Source of the DNA: Desulfobacteraceae bacterium
Lineage (GTDB): Bacteria > Desulfobacterota > Desulfobacteria > Desulfobacterales > SURF-15
DNA: 11,939 nucleotides
Reading direction: 5' to 3'
Assembly: GCA_003599475.1 (NCBI GenBank)
Contig: QZKK01000017.1
Location: 1-11,939 of the forward strand
In this document: one piece after another, positions 5,652 to 11,939 of the stretch
Numbering within the stretch: the first letter of the stretch is position 1
Layout: each line of letters begins with the position of its first letter
The notes under the pieces: generated by a model
Databases searched by the model: none
What the model was told of the DNA's origin: nothing
Seen by the model: the letters and a program-made list of their open reading frames with translations, nothing else
Program-made: the position numbers and the translations under genes

Positions 5652-6045
5652 CGAGCCTGCACCGTACGCTGTTGAGCTCTCGCAGAAGCTCTTTTTCCCA
5701 TTTTTTGAGCAGGGAAACCTTATCGTCGGCTTTTTCCAGCTCCGCCTCGCGGAATTTTCCGGTTCCCCGGCATCCGCAGGTGCACACCCTGGAAAGCAGC
5801 TCCTGGCAGCCTTCCAGCGCCTCTGCGTTTATCTCATAGGGGATCCAGTAACCCTGCCGTTCGCTTCGCACCAGATCCGCATACCTGAGGATTTTGAGGT
5901 GCTGCGAAACCGCGGAAGCGGTAATCCCCAGCGCCTGCGACAGTTCGTTTACTCCCAGAGGACCCCTTTCTTTCAAGAGCTCGATGATCTGGATCCGGGT
6001 CTCCACCCCGAGGATCTTGAATAATTCCGCCTGGCTGATCACCAT
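5629..6045 (-). CDS. ArsR-family transcriptional repressor
   Basis: A winged helix-turn-helix regulator of 138 residues when started at ATG 6045; AAGGA lies about ten bases upstream. A GTG three codons earlier (6054) is only one base from that site and is less likely. Residues 4-75 form the ArsR domain: LGVETRIQIIELL, the helix-turn-helix VNELSQALGITASAVSQHLKIL with the recognition helix around ASAVSQHL, then the wing. After it comes CTCGC (about residues 89-93), which could sense a metal or a reactive sulfur species, and a charged coiled-coil-like C-terminus (about 100-138), unusual for the shortest ArsR proteins. It probably represses itself and the acyl-CoA dehydrogenase-like gene through two near-identical operators. 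The ligand is unknown; the arsenic sensors' site is not clearly matched. Confidence 0.85.
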   Translation of the reverse strand: MVISQAELFKILGVETRIQIIELLKERGPLGVNELSQALGITASAVSQHLKILRYADLVRSERQGYWIPYEINAEALEGCQELLSRVCTCGCRGTGKFREAELEKADDKVSLLKKWEKELLRELNSVRCRLEEMEKKK

Positions 6046-6067
6046 TGGGCGCACGTCCTTTTTCTAT

Positions 6068-6114
6068 AATTAAGCAATTGCTAAAATAATAAACAACTCT
6101 CGACCCTCTGTCAA
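6068..6114 (-). promoter_or_regulatory. arsR promoter with overlapping autoregulatory operator
   Basis: On the - strand a perfect -35 TTGACA (6114-6109), a 17-base spacer and TATTAT (6091-6086) precede the gene. The operator AATTAAGCAATTGCTAAA (+ strand 6068-6085), centred on the palindrome AGCAATTGCT, starts directly after the -10 box and covers the expected start of transcription. This is a typical self-repression layout for ArsR proteins. Confidence 0.75.
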
Positions 6115-6226
6115 GAAAATTCTACAAGATTTTTTCAAACGCGATGTCCGAGTTTCACATTGAATCAGGTGGATAGGGAAGAAGGGGCGGGAAGTCGAGG
6201 GAATGCGGAACGCGCGAAGCGGCAGA

Positions 6227-6252
6227 AAAGGGCGGCGCGGAAGCCGCCCTTT
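6227..6252 (-). terminator. intrinsic terminator of the DUF1579 gene
   Basis: AAAGGGCGGC (6227-6236) and GCCGCCCTTT (6243-6252) form a perfect 10-base-pair GC-rich stem with a 6-base loop. On the - strand the second arm ends in TTTT (6229-6226), and the element begins five bases after the stop codon of the upstream gene. It isolates that gene from arsR. Confidence 0.8.
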
Positions 6253-6257
6253 GATCG

Positions 6258-6800
6258 TTACTTGCGGGTGTAGGTAATCTCCATCATCTTCTCTTCCTTG
6301 CCCGACTTGTCTGAGGAGTACATTTCGAACTCGTGGGTGTTGTCGTCGACAATCCTGGTTACCGAACGCCATTTCATGGGACCTCTGAAGGGATCGTCGT
6401 GTCGGCCTTGCTGGGTGATGGTTTTCCCGTCCGCTCCGCCGGTTCCTTCGAAATAAAGAATGCCGCTTCCCATGCTGTCCATCCATGTCGAAACATACTT
6501 CTTGGTATGGTTGTCGTATCCGGTGATGCCTATGCCGGTGAAGGGAGTGCCCATCATGTCCCCGGTAAATTCCTGCTGCAGGAAGCGCCCGCCGAGGATC
6601 ATTTTCTGTTCGCATGCGCCTGTGGATTCCTGTGGAGGTTGATCGGGAGCCATCCAGCATCTGGTTGTGGTTTTCCAGCTTCCCGCCATGGCCGCCAGCA
6701 GCTTGTGGGCGGCGCCCGGTGTCGCCAGCTTCTTGTAGGCTTCCATCATCTCCGGCATATCGATGTCCATGCTTCCGCTTTCCTTTTTTTTCTTTTCCAT
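6258..6800 (-). CDS. DUF1579 family protein
   Basis: A 180-residue soluble protein with no signal peptide. GAGG lies six bases before ATG 6800. After a Lys-rich start (MEKKKKESGS) comes a helix ending in AAHKLLAAMAGSW, then a beta-rich body with WMAPDQPPQESTG, LGGRFLQQEFTG (about 70-81), TGIGITGYDNHTKKYVSTWMDSMG (about 88-111), and a final strand EITYTRK. This order, with GSW near the front and GYDN-KY-TW in the middle, is that of DUF1579, a family of unknown function with a lipocalin-like barrel pattern. It has its own terminator and is likely monocistronic. No enzyme activity can be assigned. Confidence 0.8.
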   Translation of the reverse strand: MEKKKKESGSMDIDMPEMMEAYKKLATPGAAHKLLAAMAGSWKTTTRCWMAPDQPPQESTGACEQKMILGGRFLQQEFTGDMMGTPFTGIGITGYDNHTKKYVSTWMDSMGSGILYFEGTGGADGKTITQQGRHDDPFRGPMKWRSVTRIVDDNTHEFEMYSSDKSGKEEKMMEITYTRK

Positions 6801-6872
6801 GACAAACCTCGCTGTTATTCGTACTGAATCGCGTTATTTACCCCAATCTCGCCGCCTGGAAAGAGGGTAGGT

Positions 6873-6894
6873 ACTTGACCCGCTTTCGTCAAGT
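6873..6894. repeat. inverted repeat upstream of the DUF1579 gene
   Basis: ACTTGAC (6873-6879) and GTCAAGT (6888-6894) are perfect inverted arms around an 8-base spacer, 73 bases upstream of the DUF1579 start and 44 bases beyond the end of the alcohol dehydrogenase gene. It may be an operator or a weak hairpin; there is no T-run. Confidence 0.35.
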
Positions 6895-6937
6895 GCACCT
6901 GCTCTGCTTCCTGTCGGAGTGAAAGGAGAAAGCAGGC

Positions 6938-8110
6938 TCAGTGGGGCTTCAGGACGACCTTGATGCAGTCGTCCTGCTTGTTTCTAAAAATTTCATAGCC
7001 TTGCGGTGCATCCGCCAGAGGCATCTTGTGTGTGATGACGAAGCTTGGGTCGATTTCTCCCTTCTGAATCCGTCCGAGCAGCGGATGCATGTACTTCTGA
7101 ACGTGGCATTGCCCGGTCCGGATCGTCAGCGAGCGGTTCATAACAGATCCGATCGGGAACTTATCGATGAAGCCGCCGTAGACGCCGACGATGGAAACCG
7201 TACCACCGTTTCGACAGGCCATGATGGCTTCGCGAAGGGCAATCGGCCGGTCGGTTTCCGACATGATCGCCTGCTTGAAGCGGTCATAGGCGTAAAGTGC
7301 ACCCGGGGTATGGGCCTCCATCCCGACGGCATCGATACATGCATCCGGCCCGCGTCCTCCCGTCATCTCCTTGAGCGCCTCCAGGGGGTTGGTTTCTTCG
7401 TAGTCGATGGTTTCCGCACCTGCCTTCTCCCGCGCCATCCGGAGCCGCTCGGGAAAGCGGTCGATGCCGATGACGCGCTCAGCCCCCAAAAGGAAGGCGC
7501 TCTTCATCGCGAACTGACCCACCGGGCCGCAGCCCCATACGGCGATCGTATCGCCCGGCCGGATATTGCACATCTCTGCCGCCATGAATCCCGTCGGGAA
7601 AATATCGGATAGAAACAGCACCTGCTCGTCGTTCAGTTCCTCCGGGATCTTGATCGGTCCGACATCGGCGAAAGGGACCCTGGCATATTCGGCCTGCCCT
7701 CCTGCGAATCCGCCTGTCAGGTGGGAATAACCGAAGATGCCTGCAGGCGAATACCCCCAGAGCTTCTCGGCCATCCAGGCATTCGGGTTGGAGTTTTCGC
7801 ATACGGAGAACAACCCTTCCTGGCAGGAGAAGCATCTGCCGCATGAGATTGTAAACGGAACTACGACCCTGTCTCCTTTTCGGAGGTTTTTGACGCTTTT
7901 TCCCGTCTCGACGACTTCGCCCATGAACTCATGTCCGAGAACGTCCCCTTTCTCCATGGTCGGTACAAAGCCGCCATACAGGTGCAGATCGGAACCGCAG
8001 ATTGCCGTAGACGTGATTTTCACGATCGCATCCTGCGGGTCCAGGATTTTCGGATCCGGAACCTGTTCGACTCGCACAGCGTTTTTACCCATCCAACATA
8101 AAGCTTTCAT
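6938..8110 (-). CDS. zinc-dependent alcohol dehydrogenase, formaldehyde dehydrogenase-like
   Basis: A 390-residue medium-chain dehydrogenase. I start it at ATG 8110 ([10 protein letters not shown]), with GGAGGA seven bases upstream; the frame stays open further upstream but overlaps the previous gene. Catalytic zinc ligands are visible as Cys38 (ICGSDLH) and His60-Glu61 (GHEF). Structural zinc ligands are Cys90, Cys93, Cys96 and Cys104. The nucleotide-binding turn is WGCGPVG (about 205-211), with Asp in GIDRFPERL pointing to NAD(H). The length and the insertion after the structural zinc loop resemble glutathione-independent formaldehyde dehydrogenases rather than short alcohol dehydrogenases. 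It lies 16 bases after an SRPBCC gene and is surely co-transcribed with it. The substrate is not fixed by sequence. Confidence 0.88.
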   Translation of the reverse strand: MKALCWMGKNAVRVEQVPDPKILDPQDAIVKITSTAICGSDLHLYGGFVPTMEKGDVLGHEFMGEVVETGKSVKNLRKGDRVVVPFTISCGRCFSCQEGLFSVCENSNPNAWMAEKLWGYSPAGIFGYSHLTGGFAGGQAEYARVPFADVGPIKIPEELNDEQVLFLSDIFPTGFMAAEMCNIRPGDTIAVWGCGPVGQFAMKSAFLLGAERVIGIDRFPERLRMAREKAGAETIDYEETNPLEALKEMTGGRGPDACIDAVGMEAHTPGALYAYDRFKQAIMSETDRPIALREAIMACRNGGTVSIVGVYGGFIDKFPIGSVMNRSLTIRTGQCHVQKYMHPLLGRIQKGEIDPSFVITHKMPLADAPQGYEIFRNKQDDCIKVVLKPH

Positions 8111-8126
8111 AACAAACTCCTCCAAT

Positions 8127-9122
8127 TTACGGTTGGGACGTTGATGGCCATGATGCAGCGGCTCCGGCATTCCGATCCGCAGAAATCGAATCTTCTTTAA
8201 ATTTTTCCTGTGGCCGAGCCGGGTGCATGACGCGGTGGATGCTCGCATCGGATCTTACGATGCTGCCGGTTTCAAGAATCTGTTTCATCCGGCGAAGGGC
8301 ACTTTCGACCTGCTGTCCGGGTTCTGCACCAAAGAGCCTGGCGAAATTTACGCCGATTCTTCCTCCTATGGGAATATACTCCAGTTCCAACCTGACAATC
8401 GTGCCCCGTCCACCCGCCGCCCGATCGAAACTCACCGATCCGGAGTTTTCGATTTCGGAGCCTTCCACCGAATGCCACGAGATCAAACGGTTCGGCTGAT
8501 CGTTTACAATTTCCGACTCCCATTCCACAGTCGTTCCCGCCAATGCTTTGGCTTTCCAGTGGGACCGTCTTTCTCCCGTCACCTCGATCGATTCGAGCCG
8601 ATCGATGAACATCGGAAAGTTTTCGAAACGATGCCAGAAAGCATAGAGTTCTTCGGGCGAGCGGTTGACGATGATTGTTTTTGTCACGCAGATATTTTCA
8701 TGCGGAGATGGCCTGCGGCGCAGTTGTCGGCCGCAATATACATCCAGGACCGTCACCCCCAGGACCGCCGCTGTCGTCAAGGCCAGGCGGGTTCGGTTTA
8801 ATTCGTTCGATCGCATCACGGAGGCGAGCGATGCGATATCCAAAAAATCGCCTGCAACGCGCCCCCACAACCAAAAGGACGGCTTCGCAGCGGAGAGGAT
8901 TCCAACCCCTGATGCAATCTCACGAAGGCCATAGAGGCGCACCACCCCCCGTCTGCCGTCCGCTTTCATTCCGACCAGCTTCGACAGCGCTTCCGGTACT
9001 GCGATTTCGGCGATTCCCAAGCCGATGCTGAACCACCCCAACGCATTTGCCAGCCGCTCCGTGCCGCCATTCCGATATGTCTTCGAGCCCTCTCGTCGGC
9101 GTATTTCCATTTGTTTTGCCAT
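8127..9122 (-). CDS. membrane-anchored SRPBCC (cyclase/dehydrase-type) protein
   Basis: A 331-residue protein whose ATG 9122 follows AAGGAGA by seven bases. Residues about 20-137 hold several hydrophobic segments ([49 protein letters not shown]). Residues about 145-292 form the SRPBCC/polyketide-cyclase-like ligand-binding fold: [34 protein letters not shown], a WES strand, then [12 protein letters not shown] and a C-terminal helix. A polar tail of about 40 residues follows. Such START-like domains bind hydrophobic ligands. Cyclase activity is not implied. Pairing with a zinc dehydrogenase 16 bases downstream suggests that both handle the same lipid-like or aldehyde compound, or share a stress response; this is inference. 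Confidence 0.82.
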   Translation of the reverse strand: MAKQMEIRRREGSKTYRNGGTERLANALGWFSIGLGIAEIAVPEALSKLVGMKADGRRGVVRLYGLREIASGVGILSAAKPSFWLWGRVAGDFLDIASLASVMRSNELNRTRLALTTAAVLGVTVLDVYCGRQLRRRPSPHENICVTKTIIVNRSPEELYAFWHRFENFPMFIDRLESIEVTGERRSHWKAKALAGTTVEWESEIVNDQPNRLISWHSVEGSEIENSGSVSFDRAAGGRGTIVRLELEYIPIGGRIGVNFARLFGAEPGQQVESALRRMKQILETGSIVRSDASIHRVMHPARPQEKFKEDSISADRNAGAAASWPSTSQP

Positions 9123-9578
9123 CTATTCGTCTCCTTTTTTGAAGCTTACCTGCCTGGCGGATCTTAGATGGAGCCGCCGATATGGAGGTTTGGATCTCGC
9201 ACCTTACGAAGCCCCGACGCCAGATTTGAGCTTAAGGCAGCCGGTTCCGGGCAGGTATGGGGTTGTTGCTGTATTTTGTTCAGGAGCCAAGGGCGTATTT
9301 ATACCTATGGCTTCGCAGGGTTTCGATATCGCAATGATTTGGAAATTCCTATAGACAAGGTTTGGTTGCTTCGTTAAATTGCCAAATACAGATATATCCC
9401 GATGGCGAAAAAATTGTTGTGCGACGGGCGGAAACGTGATGATACTGATCTATCCGCTGGGAAAAGAGGGCTTTAAGGCCGATGACACCGCAACCTGATT
9501 CTGCTTCTGATTTCGGATCGGGGTGCCTGAAAATGAACTGTTTTATCATTTCTATCTTGATTCTATCTGAGAGGATTC
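9123..9578. other. 456-base intergenic region between divergent operons
   Basis: This stretch separates the start of the SRPBCC gene (- strand) from the SurA-like/thioredoxin gene (+ strand) and must hold both promoters. I found no convincing -35/-10 pair. Short open frames on both strands (for example + 9168-9377 and - 9349-9549) have no recognisable domain and no good ribosome binding site. The palindrome CGATATCG lies at 9324-9331. I see no gene here. Confidence 0.6.
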
Positions 9579-10532
9579 ATGACACTCGACTTCTATCGTA
9601 TGCTTCGCTTGTTTAAATTTCATGGCGGTCCGAAGTCCTGGATCGGAGCGATGATGCTCTGTACCCTGCTGATGCCTGTTTCCGCAGCGGCGGATGATAT
9701 AGCGACTTTAGAAAAAAGGTACCCCGGCCTGGCATCCGGGGTACTGAAATCCTCAAAACTGATTGAGATGCCTTCCAGCACGCTGCTTTCGGCTGACGGG
9801 TTCGAGATTCCAAAATCCTGGGTGGAAGAGACGGTGACTCGGCTTCCGGCGGAGATGCGCAAACAGGCCGAAGCGGGCCTCCTGTTTTTCCTGGAACAGG
9901 AGGTTACGAAAAAGGTGATTGTGCGGGACGCAAAGGCCGCCGGCATCCGATCGGAAGGCATGACCGATGATGAGATTCTCCAATCCTATCTGAGCCAGAG
10001 AGTCTCCAGGCTTACGGTATCGGATGCAGAGACAAAGGCTTTTTACGATTCCAACAAGGAGCTTGCGGGCGGGTTGCCTTTTGACCGGGTAAAGGAGAGC
10101 ATACATGGCTTCCTGATGCAGCAGAAGCAGCAGGATGCGGTCTCCGGTTACGTAAAAAACCTCGAAAACCTCAAAGACATCCGGATCGACGGGGAGTGGG
10201 TGGAAAAACAGTACGCTCTTGCCATCGACAATCCGGTCGATCGGGCTCGACGCTCCGGGAAGCCGAGCATGGTGGAATTCGGGGCCTCCGGCTGCGTTCC
10301 CTGCGACATGATGCAGCCGATCCTGGATACGCTGAAAAAGACCCATGCCGGCCGATTGAACGTGGTCTTTGTAAACGTACGGGAAGACCAGGTCCTCGGC
10401 GCCCGCTTCGGCATCCTGTCCATTCCGGTCCAGGCCTTCTATGATGAATCCGGAAAAGAGGTCTTCCGCCATACCGGCTTTTTCGCGGAATCCGAGATCA
10501 ACAAAAAACTTGCCGAGATGGGGGTTCGATAG
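9579..10532 (+). CDS. exported SurA-like chaperone domain fused to thioredoxin
   Basis: A 317-residue protein, ATG 9579 with GAGAGG just upstream. A signal-like hydrophobic segment (residues 21-36, ending VSAAADD) suggests export. Residues about 40-205 resemble the helical non-catalytic part of SurA/PpiC-type foldases. The segment EMRKQAEAGLLFFLEQEVTKKVIVRDAKAAGI (92-123) is the typical long helix pair, and FDRVKESIHGFLMQQKQQDAVSGYV (168-192) is the typical C-terminal helix. The rotamase domain normally between them is missing. Residues 227-315 form a thioredoxin domain with GCVPC (238-242) and cis-Pro at 283. It probably binds and reduces, or passes electrons to, unfolded or thiol-bearing proteins outside the cytoplasm. 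It is first in an operon with a rhodanese 13 bases downstream. Confidence 0.8.
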   Translation: MTLDFYRMLRLFKFHGGPKSWIGAMMLCTLLMPVSAAADDIATLEKRYPGLASGVLKSSKLIEMPSSTLLSADGFEIPKSWVEETVTRLPAEMRKQAEAGLLFFLEQEVTKKVIVRDAKAAGIRSEGMTDDEILQSYLSQRVSRLTVSDAETKAFYDSNKELAGGLPFDRVKESIHGFLMQQKQQDAVSGYVKNLENLKDIRIDGEWVEKQYALAIDNPVDRARRSGKPSMVEFGASGCVPCDMMQPILDTLKKTHAGRLNVVFVNVREDQVLGARFGILSIPVQAFYDESGKEVFRHTGFFAESEINKKLAEMGVR

Positions 10533-10545
10533 CAGAGACGGCGCC

Positions 10546-11061
10546 ATGCCCTTGAAATCCTACCGTATATTGAAGAAGCCTGGAAAATGGAAAGCCGCAC
10601 TGGTGCAAACCGCAGTCATCCTTGCTGTTGCCGCCGTGCTGGGGGTAGCCGTAAATGCCGCGCGGAGAGACGGAATTGCGCTGGTGGGAGACTGGTCCGC
10701 CGAATCCAGGCTGAGCACCCCCTCCGGAGAGAGTCTCATGGTAACCCTTTCCGATGCCGAAAGAATGTTTCTGGATAAATCCGCCGTGTTTATGGATGCC
10801 CGATCGAAGGAGGAATATGAGGCCGGCCATATCGCAGGGGCGGTCAGTCTCCCCTGGCAAGAGGTCCAGCAGCGCTTCACGGAGGTCGCGGAGCGAATCC
10901 CTCCGGATCGTCCTGTCATTACATACTGCGACGGAGAAAGCTGCGCCCTCAGCAAAGATCTGGCGTTGTTCCTCAAAGAGATGGGGTATGCGGAGGTCCA
11001 CATTCTGGTAAACGGCTGGACCCGGTGGAAAGAGGCGGTCCTCCCGGTCGAAGCCGGATGA
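10546..11061 (+). CDS. membrane-anchored rhodanese-like protein
   Basis: I start at ATG 10546, 13 bases after the upstream stop; a longer in-frame version would overlap the thioredoxin gene. The 171 residues have one N-terminal membrane segment (about 17-38) and a rhodanese domain (about 66-168). Domain signs are VFMDARSKEEYEAGHIAGAVSLPW (81-104) with the DAR motif, the active-site Cys128 in TYCDGESCALS, and the terminal NGWTRWKEA. Rhodaneses carry sulfane sulfur on this Cys. The six-residue loop CDGESC holds a second Cys (133), which could form a disulfide or hand sulfur on. With an exported thioredoxin before it and a MauE/DoxX protein after it, it probably acts on persulfides or thiosulfate at the membrane's outer face. 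The upstream ribosome site is weak, consistent with translational coupling. Confidence 0.85.
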   Translation: MPLKSYRILKKPGKWKAALVQTAVILAVAAVLGVAVNAARRDGIALVGDWSAESRLSTPSGESLMVTLSDAERMFLDKSAVFMDARSKEEYEAGHIAGAVSLPWQEVQQRFTEVAERIPPDRPVITYCDGESCALSKDLALFLKEMGYAEVHILVNGWTRWKEAVLPVEAG

Positions 11062-11070
11062 GGTTTCATG

Positions 11071-11082
11071 CGATCTAGATCG
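11071..11082. repeat. perfect 12-base palindrome
   Basis: CGATCTAGATCG lies in the 90-base gap between the rhodanese and MauE/DoxX genes and is followed by an A/T-rich run (AAATTTTTT, 11087-11095). It could be a protein-binding site; a hairpin would need an open loop, so it is not a standard terminator. Confidence 0.3.
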
Positions 11083-11151
11083 AGGCAAATTTTTTGAATG
11101 CAATCTCCTGAGAAAACGAATTCCGGATCCGCAAAAGAAGGATCCCGTTTC

Positions 11152-11939
11152 ATGCATCGATTCTTGCGTATCGGCGCACGCATTGTTTTAGGCGGTGTTT
11201 TTTTCTATGCCGGTTTCGACAAGGTTTTGCATCCGGCTGCTTTTGCGGAGGCGGTTTACAACTATCAAATTCTGCCGGATTTTCTCGTGAACCTGACAGC
11301 CGTCATTTTGCCGTGGCTGGAGCTGACTTTGGGCGTTTTGCTGATTTCCGGGATCTGGATCCTGGGGAGTGCGGCACTCGGCACGCTGCTGCTGGCGATC
11401 TTCATGGGAGCAATGGTATTCAATCTGGCCAGGGGACTGGATATCGACTGCGGGTGTTTCTCTTCATCGGCTTCAGGAGACCCTTTGACCCTCCGGACGA
11501 TTTTGCGGGATGCCGTATTTTTGCTGACGGCGGTTTACCTGCTGATCGCCGCTGTCACTGCCGGAGGAACGCTTGGCCTCCATCATTATTGGCGCAGTTT
11601 TATTTTCGTTGTTTACCTGAACGATCAAGAAGTGGGACTGGTCCGGGATGCCGGGGAAATCGAAAGGTTCATTGCCGACTTGATGGAGCGCTGCGGCTCT
11701 CTTTACGGGATGAAGGTAGAACCGGAACAGCAAATAGCGCTGCTCAGGGAATACCGGCCCGGGTGTGAAGAAGATGCCGTCAAGGCCAAGGAGGCCCTGC
11801 GCGAAAAAATTACACTCGTTACCGGCGCCTACATGGTGACGGTGGATGCGGTGCCGGTGCTGCCTGTGGCTTCTGAAGAAGATATCGCGACGATTATCGG
11901 GCTGTTGAGCAGTGCTTATGTCCGTACAGCCGAGCATAT
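11152..11939 (+). CDS. MauE/DoxX-type membrane protein fused in frame to an M23-peptidase N-terminal-like domain (partial, runs off the window)
   Basis: ATG 11152 follows AAGAAGGA by nine bases; an in-frame ATG at 11098 would add 18 residues with a poorer site. Residues 5-135 form a four-helix MauE/DoxX membrane domain: IVLGGVFFYAGFDKVLHP, ILPWLELTLGVLLISG, and the redox-linked DIDCGCF (97-103). Usual family members end soon after, at about 140-150 residues. Here the frame continues without stop to the window end (at least 262 codons). HHYWRSFIFVVYLNDQEVGLV and the following alternating strand/helix residues, ending in VTVDAVPVLPVASEEDIATII, resemble the N-terminal region of cell-wall M23 metallopeptidases. 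The peptidase active site would lie beyond the window, so the fusion and its function are unconfirmed. The membrane half fits the rhodanese/thioredoxin operon. Confidence 0.7.
   Translation, partial: MHRFLRIGARIVLGGVFFYAGFDKVLHPAAFAEAVYNYQILPDFLVNLTAVILPWLELTLGVLLISGIWILGSAALGTLLLAIFMGAMVFNLARGLDIDCGCFSSSASGDPLTLRTILRDAVFLLTAVYLLIAAVTAGGTLGLHHYWRSFIFVVYLNDQEVGLVRDAGEIERFIADLMERCGSLYGMKVEPEQQIALLREYRPGCEEDAVKAKEALREKITLVTGAYMVTVDAVPVLPVASEEDIATIIGLLSSAYVRTAEH

Noticed and set aside
9168..9377. Short + strand frame in the divergent intergenic region
   Set aside because: No domain, no good ribosome binding site and no conserved motif; the region more likely holds promoters.
11473..11937. A 154-codon open frame on the - strand
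   Set aside because: It is antisense to the MauE/DoxX frame, which has strong family motifs. Its product is His/Arg/Gln-rich without a recognisable domain.

Overview
The window looks like an accessory stretch from an anaerobic bacterium, most plausibly a Desulfobacterota/deltaproteobacterial (syntroph or sulfate-reducer-like) genome. That is inference from gene style: a membrane ferredoxin of the NapH type, a TVP38/DedA gene, an acyl-CoA dehydrogenase under ArsR control, a MauE/DoxX protein beside a rhodanese, and a candidate selenocysteine codon. No rRNA, tRNA or CRISPR array is visible.

Left part (1-4100, + strand). Bases 1-330 carry no convincing gene and resemble the 5' structured part of a group II intron. 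A consensus-like promoter with nested perfect inverted repeats (421-491) starts a thiol-redox operon. Its genes are a TctB-like membrane/thioredoxin fusion (492-1322), a NapH-like two-cluster membrane ferredoxin (1375-2049), a small thioredoxin-fold gene with an in-frame TGA at the expected active site followed by a SECIS-like hairpin (2153-2473), and a TVP38-type gene broken by a frameshift and an internal deletion (2483-2961). A sterol desaturase/fatty acid hydroxylase family gene (3012-3827) and a DUF4143-like C-terminal remnant (3837-4076) follow.

Middle part (4150-9122, - strand). An ArsR-family regulator (5629-6045) has a near-perfect promoter with an operator directly after the -10 box. 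The same operator motif lies inside the promoter of an adjacent acyl-CoA dehydrogenase-like gene (4401-5552). That gene is followed by a 43-residue protein with four alternating Cys-Gly (4209-4340). The enzyme has Phe where most family members have the catalytic Glu. Upstream lie a DUF1579 gene with an intrinsic terminator and a two-gene unit of an SRPBCC membrane protein and a zinc alcohol/formaldehyde dehydrogenase-like enzyme.

Right part (9579-11939, + strand). A second thiol/sulfur cassette contains an exported SurA-like/thioredoxin fusion, a membrane-anchored rhodanese and a MauE/DoxX membrane protein. The last reads in frame into a domain resembling the N-terminal part of M23 peptidases and runs off the window.

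Both + strand cassettes point to thiol or sulfane-sulfur chemistry at and outside the cytoplasmic membrane, while the ArsR unit appears to be a separately regulated CoA-thioester module. Several genes show decay or fusion (TVP38, DUF4143 remnant, possible intron fragment), so the region has been rearranged.
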